From NCBI GenBank assembly GCA_015064415.1, contig SVSG01000007.1, forward strand, positions 1-64,000: 64,000 nt of DNA, written 5' to 3'. This stretch comes from Oscillospiraceae bacterium. GTDB lineage: Bacteria; Bacillota; Clostridia; Oscillospirales; CAG-272. This document shows positions 8,500 to 17,463 of the stretch, piece after piece. The translations under genes were made by a program, and so were the position numbers. A model generated the notes under the pieces. That model was not told the DNA's origin. It made no database searches and worked only from the letters and a program-made list of their open reading frames with translations. Numbering within the stretch: position 1 is the stretch's first letter; each line of letters opens with the position of its first letter.

Positions 8500-9102
8500 T
8501 TATTTCTTTTTGTTCTGTTTTTTGGGGGACGTATGCGGCTTTTTGCGCTTTGCGGCGGAAAAGCCGAAGTGTCCGAGGATCTTGCCGAGGGCGTAGTAAT
8601 CGCCGTGCGCGTAGGCGCAAAGGTCGGCGCGGTCAAGGTGAAGCTTGCCGTTCTCGTCCATCAGATCTTCGTTTACGTAAACGGCAAGGATGTCCGCAAG
8701 GAACATATCGTGCGAGCCGAGCGGCACCACGTCGCTGACGCGACAGCAAAGTGACACGGGGCACTCTTCGATCAGGGGTGCCGCGACCTCCTCCACGGGA
8801 ACGGGGGTGAGCTTGCATTTTTCAAACTTGTCCACCTTGGCACCCGTATACATGCCGCAATAGTCTGCGGCGCGGACAAGGGAGGTGGGGGTGAGGTTGA
8901 GCACGAACTCGCCGCTTTCCTTGATGATGTTATAGGAATGGCGCTTGGGGCGCACGGAAATGTAGGTTTTCGGGGGGATGGTATTGGTGATCCCCGACCA
9001 GGCAACGGTGAGGATGTTGGCGTGCTCCATGTTGCCGCAGCTGACCATCACGGGGGGCACGGGTGCCAGCAGCGTGCCCCCGCGAAATTTGACTTTTTTC
9101 AT
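8500..9102 (-). CDS. Flavin reductase-like domain protein
   Basis: A 200-residue FMN-binding split-barrel protein. PVMVSCGNMEHANILTVAWS near residues 17-36 and the following VRPKRHSYNIIKESGEFVLN are the conserved FMN-site segments of the flavoredoxin/flavin reductase family, which transfer electrons using bound FMN in the cytosol. The tail is very basic (AAKRKKPHTSPKKQNKKK), which is unusual and could contact nucleic acid or simply be disordered. The ribosome site is weak (GTGGGGTAAC before the ATG), so translation may depend on ymdB, which ends 17 bp upstream. Confidence 0.85.
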   Translation of the reverse strand: MKKVKFRGGTLLAPVPPVMVSCGNMEHANILTVAWSGITNTIPPKTYISVRPKRHSYNIIKESGEFVLNLTPTSLVRAADYCGMYTGAKVDKFEKCKLTPVPVEEVAAPLIEECPVSLCCRVSDVVPLGSHDMFLADILAVYVNEDLMDENGKLHLDRADLCAYAHGDYYALGKILGHFGFSAAKRKKPHTSPKKQNKKK

Positions 9103-9119
9103 ACCGTTACCCCACTAAA

Positions 9120-9893
9120 TCAAAATTTGACGGGTTTTGCCGCAAGGCATTTTCCCGTGCTGGGGTTGACCTCAAACAGCGCGCCGCAGGCGGCGATCGG
9201 CCCGTCTGCCACGGTGAAGCGGCGGGGCAGGTGCGTGCGGGCACGGTAAATGACGTCCTCCGCCTTCACGCCAAGGATGCCGTTGACGGGGCCCGTCATG
9301 CCGAGGTCGGTCAGATACCCGGTGCCCTTCGGCAGGATCTGTGCATCGTTGGTCTGTACGTGGGTGTGCGTGCCGAAAATGACGGCAAAGCGCCCGTCGA
9401 AATAGCGCGCAAGGGCGATCTTCTCCGAGGTCGCCTCGGCATGGATATCCAGCACCGCCAGATCGTAGCGGCCGCGATGGCGGGAAAGCTCGTATTCCAC
9501 GGAGGTGTAGGGGTTGCCGAGCGCGTCCATGAACGCCACGCCCGACACGTTGACCACCAAGATCTGCCATCCGTCCTGCGAGGTGATCAGCTTCGAGCCC
9601 TCGCCGGGGCATTCCGCGGGGTAATTGCAGGGGCGGATGATGCGGGTGGCGTCCTCCAGCATCTGATGCGCATCGCGGCGATCGAAAATGTGATTGCCCG
9701 AGGTGATGAAGTCCACGCCGGCGTCAAACAGTGCTTGCGCGGTGAGGGGGGAAAGCCCGTGAACGTCGCAGACGTTTTCGCCGTTGGCGATCACAAGGTC
9801 CGCCGCGTATGCTTGGCGGGCGGCGGGAAGTGCGCGGCGCAGATAGGGGAGCGTTTGCTCACCCACCACGTCGCCGATTGCTAAAATTTTCAT
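9120..9893 (-). CDS. ymdB: YmdB-family metallophosphoesterase
   Basis: A 257-residue binuclear metal phosphodiesterase of the TIGR00282 type. GDVVG (7-11), NGEN (37-40), SGNHIFDRRD (65-74) and GTHTHVQTND (about 174-183) supply the metal ligands. In B. subtilis YmdB hydrolyses cyclic nucleotides and influences biofilm and late adaptive gene expression. It is the first gene of the four-gene minus-strand unit; AAGGA lies before the ATG. Length is normal for the family. Confidence 0.9.
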   Translation of the reverse strand: MKILAIGDVVGEQTLPYLRRALPAARQAYAADLVIANGENVCDVHGLSPLTAQALFDAGVDFITSGNHIFDRRDAHQMLEDATRIIRPCNYPAECPGEGSKLITSQDGWQILVVNVSGVAFMDALGNPYTSVEYELSRHRGRYDLAVLDIHAEATSEKIALARYFDGRFAVIFGTHTHVQTNDAQILPKGTGYLTDLGMTGPVNGILGVKAEDVIYRARTHLPRRFTVADGPIAACGALFEVNPSTGKCLAAKPVKF

Positions 9894-10212
9894 AAGTCCT
9901 TCTTTCTATCAGGCCATGCCTGCCCCCTCAGTATAGCACAACGCGGCGGAAAATGCAAGCATTCGCCCCAAATTTGCGCGCGCGTAGGGCAAAATTCACA
10001 TATGGCATTTCGCTTCTTTATTTAATTTAACCGAATTTTAAAAAAGCCCTTTACAAACAGTTCATTTTTTGCTATAATATCTACGATACCATTATGGGCG
10101 AAGTGCCCCCTTGACGGGGTAACGCGTGGCGGCATCGCGTCTGCCTTTGTCCACATATGCCGCCGTATTGCAACCCAATGCGAAAAATACCCAAACATAA
10201 GGAGAAAAAACG
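9894..10212 (+). promoter_or_regulatory. Promoter and structured 130-nt leader of the lipoprotein gene
   Basis: The intergenic stretch holds TTTACA (10050-10055) and TATAAT (10073-10078) with a 17-bp spacer, giving a transcript start near 10085 and a leader of about 128 nt. The leader can form GGCGGCAT/ATGCCGCC (10128-10135 with 10157-10164) and two mutually exclusive small stems (GGGC/GCCC at 10096-10108 against CCCC/GGGG at 10106-10119). It matches no riboswitch class I recognise. AAGGAG at 10199-10204 precedes the ATG. Upstream of the promoter (9894-10049) I see only AT-rich sequence. Confidence 0.75.
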
Positions 10213-11292
10213 ATGAAACTCACTCGTATTCTGTGCCTTATCCTGGCCGTGCTGATGATGGCGGCCGCTTTCGTCGCATGTGACGAAGAACCCGTTGATA
10301 ATCCCAACGAAGATCCCACCCCCGACGCCAATGCACCCATTTCGCTGCAGCTGGTCGAAAAGGGCACGCCCTCTTACGTGATCGTGCGTGACTACAAGGC
10401 CAGCGGTACCGTGCTGGACGCCGTGGCCACCATGGTGGAGGCATTCAAGACCTATCTCAACGCTGAGGTCGAGGTCAAGGAGTGCTACAGCGACCGTGAA
10501 GTGGAAGAGGACGTCGAGCAGGTCAAGGAGATCCTGGTCGGTGCCACCAACCGCAAGCAGAGCGCCCAGGTCATGGACGGTCTGAAGTCCAATGACTACA
10601 CCATCGACGTGGTGGATGAGAAGGTCGTTATCGCAGGCGGCTCCGATGCCGCTACCGCTAAGGCGATCGCAAGCTTTTTGAAGGGCTTTGTGTACGAGCA
10701 GGGCGATAAGAACGAGGTCAGAAAGAACGGCAAGAAGTTCTCTTTGAACGTTTACAAGAACCTTGAGGATACCGACGCCAACAACATTTATGACGTGTCT
10801 GAGGAGGAGTACTCCAGCACCGGTATCTATTCCTACAACAAGGCCATGATGGCAGGCGCCCGTCTGGACAGCTACGTGCTGATCTATCCCCGTGACAGCG
10901 CACTGAGCGCTGAGTACCGTGACTTTGCGCTGGCTATGCAGACCTACATCAATAAAGAGGTCGGCTTCGAGCTGATGGCAAAGAGAGACGTGGTTATTGC
11001 CCGCGCCGATTACAAGATCGTCATTGGTGACACCCTGTTTACCGATGAGGGACTGGTGAACGCGCTGCAGGATGACGAGTATTACATCGCACTGACCGCC
11101 ACCGAGACCACCCTTGAGGACGGTACCGTGGTTGAGGGCGCTACGCTGACCATTCTGTTTGGTTCCGAGGCATATGATGCCGCTATGGCCGCTTACAAGA
11201 AGATCATGCCTTCCTCTTCTTCTCCCATTGATTTCAACATGGCCGTTGGCTTTGTGGAAACCAATATGAAGAATCCCCCTGCCGCACAGTAA
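10213..11292 (+). CDS. Lipoprotein with two alpha-glucuronidase-N-like repeats
   Basis: A 359-residue surface lipoprotein: hydrophobic signal, then AAFVAC as lipobox (Cys22), then an acidic Pro/Asp-rich spacer. The mature part appears to hold two related units, about 45-165 and 210-345. Each begins with a Y-V-I/L-hydrophobic strand, then a helix, then an edge strand ending in VGATNR or IGDTLF. The first closes with DEKVVIAGGSDAATAKAI. This layout resembles the N-terminal domain that precedes the barrel in GH67 alpha-glucuronidases and GH20 enzymes, but no catalytic domain follows. A role in sugar binding at the cell surface is my inference. It stands alone between a good promoter and a terminator, and its codon use is that of a well-expressed gene. 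Confidence 0.65.
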   Translation: MKLTRILCLILAVLMMAAAFVACDEEPVDNPNEDPTPDANAPISLQLVEKGTPSYVIVRDYKASGTVLDAVATMVEAFKTYLNAEVEVKECYSDREVEEDVEQVKEILVGATNRKQSAQVMDGLKSNDYTIDVVDEKVVIAGGSDAATAKAIASFLKGFVYEQGDKNEVRKNGKKFSLNVYKNLEDTDANNIYDVSEEEYSSTGIYSYNKAMMAGARLDSYVLIYPRDSALSAEYRDFALAMQTYINKEVGFELMAKRDVVIARADYKIVIGDTLFTDEGLVNALQDDEYYIALTATETTLEDGTVVEGATLTILFGSEAYDAAMAAYKKIMPSSSSPIDFNMAVGFVETNMKNPPAAQ

Positions 11293-11302
11293 TGAAACAA
11301 AC

Positions 11303-11334
11303 AAAAGCACCCGCCGCACGGCGGGTGCTTTTTT
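11303..11334. terminator. Bidirectional terminator
   Basis: AAAAGCACCCGCC/GGCGGGTGCTTTTTT hairpin with A-run and T-run on opposite sides, between the convergent lipoprotein and PHP genes. Confidence 0.92.
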
Positions 11335-11339
11335 GCACG

Positions 11340-12083
11340 TCAGTCCTCAAATGCCAGCTTGATGCCCATTTTTGCGATCTTCTCGCAGGCGTATTTGATG
11401 CGGCTGGGGCGATAATCCTCGACACGGTGGCCGTCAAAGCCGACAGAGAGGCGCAATCCGGACTCGCGCACGATGGCTTGCTGTTCCTCGTTTTCCAAAA
11501 ACTCCGCGACGTACTCGTGCTCGCGATAGTGGTGGATGCTGTCCAGATTGACGTTCATTTCCCAGAAAACGCCCGCCTCTGCCATGCGGCGGCAGAAGCG
11601 GTAGGGATCCTCGCCCCGCGCCTTGATGTGCGCGAACAGGTCGGTGTGCGCAAGCCCCATCGGGCAACCGCAACGCGCGGCAAACGCGACGGGGTCGCCG
11701 CCCGTAAGGGAGGTGGGGTCATCCAGATCCTCGATGATGCAATAATCGAAAAAGGAAATATCCGCCGAGGCGGGAAGGGGCACGCGCGGCGTGCTTTGGC
11801 GGGTGCTGACCTCAATGCCGCACAGCACGCGGATGCGGTCGGCATACTTTTCCTTGATCAGCTGCAGGTGGTCAAAATAACGCACCAACGTGCGCCCATA
11901 ATCCTCGCGCACGGCAGGGTCGGCGGATTTGTATACGTCATGGCGGGCGTTGCCAACGCCGTGCGCGTGGTCGCTGATGCCAAACAGCTCAATGCCGCCC
12001 GCAATGGCGGCCTCGACGATCTCCTCGGGGCGGTCCTTGCCGCAAAAGGAATAATAGGTGTGGGCGTGCAGATCCTGTATCAT
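11340..12083 (-). CDS. PHP-domain phosphoesterase (histidinol-phosphatase-like)
   Basis: A 247-residue polymerase-and-histidinol-phosphatase fold. MIQDLHAHTYYSFC supplies the first H-x-H metal site and GISDHAHG (about 36-43) the second; further histidines (AHTDLF, HHYREH, GFDGHR) complete a trinuclear site. Likely hydrolyses a small phosphate ester; substrate unknown, and there is no his operon nearby. The ATG with GGTGAT upstream was preferred over the 32-codon-longer frame, which runs through the promoter. It is a monocistron. Confidence 0.8.
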   Translation of the reverse strand: MIQDLHAHTYYSFCGKDRPEEIVEAAIAGGIELFGISDHAHGVGNARHDVYKSADPAVREDYGRTLVRYFDHLQLIKEKYADRIRVLCGIEVSTRQSTPRVPLPASADISFFDYCIIEDLDDPTSLTGGDPVAFAARCGCPMGLAHTDLFAHIKARGEDPYRFCRRMAEAGVFWEMNVNLDSIHHYREHEYVAEFLENEEQQAIVRESGLRLSVGFDGHRVEDYRPSRIKYACEKIAKMGIKLAFED

Positions 12084-12107
12084 AAAATCACCTCGGTTTC
12101 TTTCCTT

Positions 12108-12136
12108 ATTATAACAAATGCGCAGGTGTGTGTCAA
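12108..12136 (-). promoter_or_regulatory. Promoter of the PHP gene
   Basis: On the minus strand, TTGACA (12136-12131) and TATAAT (12113-12108), both perfect, are 17 bp apart. The ATG lies 24 bp further on. Confidence 0.88.
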
Positions 12137-12156
12137 CCGCTTTCGCGGGCTTGCAC

Positions 12157-12191
12157 AAAAAACCGGACGTGCACGGCACGTCCGGTTTTTT
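12157..12191 (-). terminator. Terminator of the Gfo/Idh gene
   Basis: CCGGACGTGC/GCACGTCCGG stem, ACGG loop, with T-run on the minus strand, a few bases after the stop codon. Confidence 0.92.
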
Positions 12192-12196
12192 ACGGT

Positions 12197-13492
12197 TTAG
12201 TTTTCAAAATCGTACTTTTGGCAGAAGTCGGCAAGGTTTACCACGGTGCTCTCGTGGCGGGATTCCTCTGCGGCGAAGCCGATGAGGTGATTGTAGACCG
12301 AAATGCCGATCTCGGAGGCGCCAAGCTCGACCTCCTCGTCCTCAAGGAAGCGATGCAGATCCTTTGCGATGCCCGCGTCACCGCCGCCGTGACCGCCCGC
12401 GATGGATTCCGATGTGGTTTCATCGACGGGGATGGTGAACTTCCGGCGGTCCGCGAAGGTGCGCACGTTGATCTCCTTGTCAGAGAAGAAGGCGTAAAGC
12501 TCGCCCTTGGTGCCGTAAACGCGAGTGAAGCGGCCGCCACGGTTGAAGGCGTTGACGTTCAAGGTTGCGGTAGCGCCGCCCTCAAACTCCATATTCACGA
12601 CCTGATGGTCGAGCACGTCGTTGTCACAATGGAACACACAGTTGCCGTACATGCTGTTGCGCAGCATCTCGCAGATCTCCTCATCCGTGTGTGTGGGCTT
12701 GTTGCCGTGGATGCGACAGAAAAGGTTTTTCCAGGTGGGGAACTCCTCACCAAGATAAATGTTGCGGCAGTTATAGACGCACTGCTCGCGGTGCGGGCAG
12801 TTGCCGTCAATACAGCTCACGGGTGCGCCCTCGGGGGCATTTTCCGCCTTGAAATAGGTCAGATCACCGAAGGAGGAGACCTTCTTGCAGGGCTTGTCCA
12901 CCAGCCATTGGATGATGTCCAGATCGTGGCAGGATTTTGCCAGCAGCATCGGGGCGGCGGTCTTTGTGTTGTGCCAGTTGCCGCGCACGTAGCTGTGCGA
13001 GAAGTGCGCGTCGCCGATGGCCTCGACCTGATCGACCGACATCACCTCGCCGATGAGGCCGCTTTTCACGATGGATTTGACACGCTTGTAGAAGGGCGTA
13101 TAGCGCAATACGTGGCAGACAAGAACCTTCACGCCCTTTGCCTTTGCCGCGTTGGCGATGGCAATGCATTCTTCCGCCGTGTTGGCGACCGGCTTTTCCA
13201 AAAGAATGTCATAACCAAGCTCGATTGCCTTCATTGCGGGCTCGTAGTGCATATAATCCAACATAGAAATGATGGCAATATCCGCCATTTTGGGCTGTGC
13301 CAGGATCTCCTGCCAGTTGGCATAGCATTGCGCCTCGGTAAGGCCGAAATCGCGCACGTATCTTGCGCGTTTTGCCTGCATCGGGTCTGCCATACCCACC
13401 AGCTTGTACTTTTCGGGCATAGCCAGCATATTTTTGGTATAGGTCGTGCCGCGGCTGCCCGCGCCGATCACAATGAAAGAATACTGTTTCAT
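12197..13492 (-). CDS. Gfo/Idh/MocA oxidoreductase with a Cys cluster
   Basis: A 431-residue NAD(P)-dependent sugar oxidoreductase. MKQYSFIVIGAGSRG is the Rossmann dinucleotide site (GAGSRG at 10-15) and LEKPVANTAEEC near 100 carries the conserved E-K-P. The C-terminal half has the family's beta-sheet dimer domain. An unusual insert reads CIDGNCPHREQCVYNC near residue 220, a C-x4-C-x5-C-x3-C arrangement that could hold a metal. The start is the ATG with GGAGGAG upstream, not the 21-codon-longer frame. Monocistronic; substrate unknown, probably a sugar or a cyclitol derivative. Confidence 0.82.
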   Translation of the reverse strand: MKQYSFIVIGAGSRGTTYTKNMLAMPEKYKLVGMADPMQAKRARYVRDFGLTEAQCYANWQEILAQPKMADIAIISMLDYMHYEPAMKAIELGYDILLEKPVANTAEECIAIANAAKAKGVKVLVCHVLRYTPFYKRVKSIVKSGLIGEVMSVDQVEAIGDAHFSHSYVRGNWHNTKTAAPMLLAKSCHDLDIIQWLVDKPCKKVSSFGDLTYFKAENAPEGAPVSCIDGNCPHREQCVYNCRNIYLGEEFPTWKNLFCRIHGNKPTHTDEEICEMLRNSMYGNCVFHCDNDVLDHQVVNMEFEGGATATLNVNAFNRGGRFTRVYGTKGELYAFFSDKEINVRTFADRRKFTIPVDETTSESIAGGHGGGDAGIAKDLHRFLEDEEVELGASEIGISVYNHLIGFAAEESRHESTVVNLADFCQKYDFEN

Positions 13493-13550
13493 AAAGCTCC
13501 TCCTTGCGGCAAACGCCGTGATATGTTGCGGCGGTGTGCCGCTTGTTTTT

Positions 13551-13607
13551 ATCATAGCATATACACAAATAGAATTCTATACGTATTTGTATAAAAAATC
13601 TACAAAT
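13551..13607 (-). promoter_or_regulatory. Promoter with candidate operator half-sites
   Basis: On the minus strand a TATGAT -10 (13556-13551) has only TAGAAT at the -35 spacing. That hexamer lies inside the perfect 10-bp palindrome TAGAATTCTA (13570-13579). Around it are ACAAATA (13565-13571), TATTTGT (13584-13590) and TACAAAT (13601-13607), giving two nested inverted repeats. A poor -35 buried in a palindrome is what one expects of an activated or tightly repressed promoter. No regulator gene is adjacent. Confidence 0.5.
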
Positions 13608-14172
13608 TTGGGTATATTAGAGGTGGCGTACGCAGACGGGAGGGCATTGGGATGGCGGCGGGAGCAAGCCCCGCGCTTTCGCGAAGCAGGAGCGACGTGC
13701 TCGCATCGCGCTTTGTGCGGGCGAGGACAACCGCCCTACGGGTTTTTGCATAGACGGTTATGTGTCGGGGATTGCGGGCGACCAGTGGTCGCCCCTACGG
13801 GTTTGTGCGTTTTCCCACCAAACGGTGCGGCTACGTTGGCCTTCCCCAAGGAGGGGAAGTTGCCCTCGCTTCGCGAGCGCGTCGACACAACGCTCGGCGT
13901 TGGTCGCGGGGGACCGCGACAGCGGTGGATGAGGATGTCGGCACACACATTGTGGGAAAGCATCTTGCCGTCCGCTTATTTGTGGGTGTGCGCCATCCTT
14001 TGTGCATCGGGGATACGGGCCATTCGTGAATGGCCCCTACGAGTTTGTGCGTAGAAGGTTGTGCGTCGCGGATTGCGACGGGTTTGTGCGAACAACGCGG
14101 CTATATTCCTTTTTCCCCCTTGTAAAGGTTTTGGGGGAGAGGGTGAATTTTTTTCGCGTGGGCGAAAAAAAG
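13608..14172. repeat. Intergenic repeat mosaic without genes
   Basis: Roughly 560 bp made of repeat pieces. About 13672-13750 matches 20696-20776 closely (tail CGCCCTACGGGTTT). GGGCGACCAGTGGTCGCCC at 13776-13794 and GGGCCATTCGTGAATGGCCC at 14017-14036 are dispersed palindromes followed by CCTACG. About 14040-14090 again matches 20820-20875. The frames crossing the region have no ribosome sites and follow the repeats, so I call none of them a gene. The stretch 14100-14172 is the linker of the recurrent terminator module. Confidence 0.75.
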
Positions 14173-14208
14173 AGGGAGAGGCCCCTTTTGCAAAAGGGGC
14201 CTCTCCCT
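14173..14208 (-). terminator. Terminator of the ABC fusion gene
   Basis: A 36-bp perfect palindrome centred on CTTTTGCAAAAG with GGGAGAGGCC arms, followed on the minus strand by CTCTTTTTTTCG. It begins six bases after the stop codon. Confidence 0.92.
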
Positions 14209-14214
14209 TTATAA

Positions 14215-17200
14215 TTACTCGCTGCGAAGGGCCTCGACGGGGTCCTTTTTCGATGCGATGCGAGAGGGGATCACGCCTGCGATCAAGGTGAGTACCATGC
14301 TGATCGCCACCAGAATGAAGGCGGCGGCCACGGGCAATACGGCCTTGATGCTTGTCATATCCGTCACCGCCCGCAGGATCAGGTTGATGGGGATACACAG
14401 CAGCAGCGTGGCCAGGATGCCGATCGCGCCGGCGGCAAAGCCGATGATCAGCGTTTCCGCGTTGAACACGCGGGAGATGTCGCGCTTGGAGGCGCCGATC
14501 GCGCGCAGGATACCGATCTCCTTGGTGCGCTCCAGCACCGAGATATAGGTGATGATGCCGATCATGATCGAGGAGACCACCAGCGAGATCGACACGAAGG
14601 CGATCAGCACGTAGGAGATGGCGTCCACGATGATGGTGACGGAGGACATCATGATGCCGATCATATCGGTATATTTCAGCTTATCCTCCTCCTTTGCGGA
14701 GGCATTGTAATCCGAAATAAATTGCTCGATATACTCCTTGGATTCAAAATCCACGGCGTAGAAGTTGATGGAGGCGGGCTTGGCGGCCTCGGCATCATCC
14801 AGCGTCTCCAGTACGCTTTCCAGCGTGGCGTCGATCTGCGGTGCCATCGAGTACAGCGTTTCCTCCAGCTGTACGAAGGCGGGATCTTCAGCGGTCAGCG
14901 TGCCGAGGAGCGCGAGGAAGATCTCCTCGTTGACGGTCATTTTCTTGATGCTGTCGGAGAGCTGGGTGTAGATGGCCTGCATCGTTTCCGTGCCTGCCAT
15001 TTCAATAAGACCGGGCATTGCCTGCGGCATCATGGGCGGGTTGGCGGGCACGCCGACCAGCGCCATCATCACCTGCGTTTGCAGGTCAAGGATGGGAAGC
15101 AAGCGCACCATGTTCTGCGGCGTCACGGTAATACCGTTCGTGCTCATGCTCAGCGCCATGCAAAGCGCTTGCAATCCCATTTCGTTGGCGGGATTGGCCG
15201 CCGCGGCGTTGAGCACGGCCTCGAAGATCGTGGCGCGGTTCTCTGCGGGCAGCAGCATGAACATACCAAGGAAGGACTCGGTGTCCGTTACCTGAATACG
15301 GTCGGAAAATTCGGGATTGGTCAGGATCTGCTGCGTCATGTAGGCGTAGAACATATCCATCGTGGCGGCGTCGATCTTATCCACCAGCTCGTGAATGGTT
15401 TCGGGGGTGTAGTGGGTGCGCTCGAAGGGCAGACCCGTCAGCACGTTGACAGTGGGGTGCGCCTTTTGCTGATTGATCACGGTGCTTTCTGCGTTCTTTT
15501 TGAGCACGTGCTCGGTCAGCGCCTTGGTGTAGCCGATGGCACCGGTGATGCTGGTGGCGGCAACGCCCGTTTTGGGACGGACAATGCCCGCGATCTTCAG
15601 CTCCACGCCGTGCTCGGTGACGAAGGCGGTGGGATCGTAATCAAAGCCCTCTCGCACGTCGCTCCACACGGGCTGATCGCCCGTATCCGTGGGGTAGGTG
15701 CGGTCGGTCTCGGTAAAGAAATCTGCCGTGGTCAACAGCATAAATTTGGTGTCCAGAAGCTGGTCGAAGGTGAAGGTGATGTCCTCGCTTGCCTCGTAGT
15801 TGCCCGCCATCAGATCGGAGAGCTCCTTTTCGATGTTTTCGGGATCCAGCATACCCAGCATATACATCGTCATTTTGCTGATCTGGTTCTTGGAGCTGAC
15901 CACCAGCACCACCTCGTTGTAGGCGGTGGGCCAGGAGCCGGCGATCACGTCGTACTGCTGATCAAGCAGCTTGTCGTTGTCCAGCATCTGCGAGAAGACG
16001 TTCATGCCGCCGCCGCCCATCTCCATCAGCTCGGACATGCCGGAAAAGGCGCTGCCCATGTGGTCGAACACCACGTCCATGCCGATCTCGCGTGCCTCCA
16101 GCACGGTCTCGCCGTCCTTGTTGACGGCCACCATGTTGAAGAGTTGCAGATCGTAATCGTAGGTGTACTGAATATCGTTTACGTAGTCGCCAAGCTCGTC
16201 ACGGTGGGCGTCAATATAGCTCTTGAACGCCTCCAGGTTGTTGCTGACCGTCGAGCTCATGGCGGACATCATGGTGCCAAGCGAATCGTCCACGTGCACC
16301 AGATCTTTGTCGGAATAATCCACCCCGTTGTCGGATGCCATCATCGCACCCAGCATCGCGGACATATCCTGCGTCTGCTTCTGGATGGTGAGGGGGTAGG
16401 TGGACAGCGTGTCCTCCTGCACCGAGGCGATGAACAGATTCACGCCGTTGGAAAGCGCCAGAATGAGGGCGATGCCGATGATGCCGATACTGCCCGCCAC
16501 GGAGACAAGCAACGTGCGCGTTTTCTTGGTCAGAAGGTTGTTGAAGGAAAGCGAGAGGGCGGTGAGAAAGGACATCGAGCGCTTGCCCTTGCCGTCGGCG
16601 GATTTCTTTGCGCTGCGGGGCGTTTTTTGCTTCTTTTCCTTTTTGGGGAGCTCCTCCATATCGGGCTGCTCGGTCACCTCGGGGACGGGGGCCGTGTAGG
16701 GGTTGCTGTCATCGGTCACCTTGCCGTCCAGCACGCGGATGATGCGGTTGCTGTACTCTGCGGCAAGCTCGGGGTTGTGCGTGACCATGATGATCAGCTT
16801 CTTTTCCGATACCTTTTTGAGGATCTCCATGATCTGCACGCTGGTGGCGGTATCAAGCGCGCCCGTGGGCTCGTCGGCAAGCAGGATGTCGGGGTCATTC
16901 ACAAGGGCGCGGGCAATGGCCACGCGCTGCATCTGACCGCCCGACATCTGGTTGGGTTTTTTGTGGATCTGATCACCAAGTCCCACCTGCTCCAGCGCGT
17001 CGATGGCGCGCGCACGGCGCTCCTCGCGGGAGACACCCGACAGCGTCAGCGCCAGCTCCACGTTGGAAAGCACGCTTTGGTGCATGATCAGATTGTAGCT
17101 TTGAAAGACGAATCCGATGGAGTGATTGCGATAGGTATCCCAGTCGGCGTCACGGTACTCCTTGGTGGAGCGGCCGTTGATGATAAGGTCGCCGCTAGTG

Positions 17201-17370
17201 TAGCGATCCAGGCCGCCGATGATGTTCAGCATCGTGGTCTTTCCGCAGCCCGAGGGGCCGAGGATAGACACGAACTCGCTTTCGCGGAAGTCGATGCTGA
17301 CGCCCTGCAGGGCGTGGACCTCGCTATCGCCGCTGGTATACGTTTTGACGATATCGCGCAGTGAAAGCAT
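14215..17370 (-). CDS. MacB/FtsX-type ABC transporter, ATPase-permease fusion
   Basis: A 1051-residue protein with the ATPase at the N-terminus: Walker A GPSGCGKT (38-45), signature SGGQMQ (143-148), Walker B LLADEP (163-168) and an H-loop at MVTHNP. A basic linker (about 240-265) leads to the first membrane segment near 285. A large outside domain of about 600 residues rich in Met, Asp and Thr follows, then three C-terminal FtsX-type membrane segments (about 915-1045). The first and last segments around an outside domain are the MacB plan, used for mechanotransmission rather than true transport. In Firmicutes such fusions handle peptides, antibiotics or envelope proteins. Monocistronic; GGAG precedes the ATG. 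Confidence 0.88.
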   Translation of the reverse strand: MLSLRDIVKTYTSGDSEVHALQGVSIDFRESEFVSILGPSGCGKTTMLNIIGGLDRYTSGDLIINGRSTKEYRDADWDTYRNHSIGFVFQSYNLIMHQSVLSNVELALTLSGVSREERRARAIDALEQVGLGDQIHKKPNQMSGGQMQRVAIARALVNDPDILLADEPTGALDTATSVQIMEILKKVSEKKLIIMVTHNPELAAEYSNRIIRVLDGKVTDDSNPYTAPVPEVTEQPDMEELPKKEKKQKTPRSAKKSADGKGKRSMSFLTALSLSFNNLLTKKTRTLLVSVAGSIGIIGIALILALSNGVNLFIASVQEDTLSTYPLTIQKQTQDMSAMLGAMMASDNGVDYSDKDLVHVDDSLGTMMSAMSSTVSNNLEAFKSYIDAHRDELGDYVNDIQYTYDYDLQLFNMVAVNKDGETVLEAREIGMDVVFDHMGSAFSGMSELMEMGGGGMNVFSQMLDNDKLLDQQYDVIAGSWPTAYNEVVLVVSSKNQISKMTMYMLGMLDPENIEKELSDLMAGNYEASEDITFTFDQLLDTKFMLLTTADFFTETDRTYPTDTGDQPVWSDVREGFDYDPTAFVTEHGVELKIAGIVRPKTGVAATSITGAIGYTKALTEHVLKKNAESTVINQQKAHPTVNVLTGLPFERTHYTPETIHELVDKIDAATMDMFYAYMTQQILTNPEFSDRIQVTDTESFLGMFMLLPAENRATIFEAVLNAAAANPANEMGLQALCMALSMSTNGITVTPQNMVRLLPILDLQTQVMMALVGVPANPPMMPQAMPGLIEMAGTETMQAIYTQLSDSIKKMTVNEEIFLALLGTLTAEDPAFVQLEETLYSMAPQIDATLESVLETLDDAEAAKPASINFYAVDFESKEYIEQFISDYNASAKEEDKLKYTDMIGIMMSSVTIIVDAISYVLIAFVSISLVVSSIMIGIITYISVLERTKEIGILRAIGASKRDISRVFNAETLIIGFAAGAIGILATLLLCIPINLILRAVTDMTSIKAVLPVAAAFILVAISMVLTLIAGVIPSRIASKKDPVEALRSE

Positions 17371-17463
17371 AGTGATTTCTCCTTATATGAGTTGAGTTGT
17401 TTCCAGTATAGCAACAAATTGTGTGCAATGCGTGAATAAAGAGGGGCGTTCTTTCGAAAACGC

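Noticed and set aside
13446..14054. A 202-codon plus-strand frame through the repeat mosaic
   Set aside because: It starts inside the Gfo/Idh 5' region, has no ribosome site, and most of it is repeat sequence that occurs elsewhere in other frames.
14722..17364. An 880-codon plus-strand frame opposite the MacB-like gene
   Set aside because: His/Val/Gly-rich shadow product with no domain; the minus strand encodes a complete ABC fusion with all motifs.
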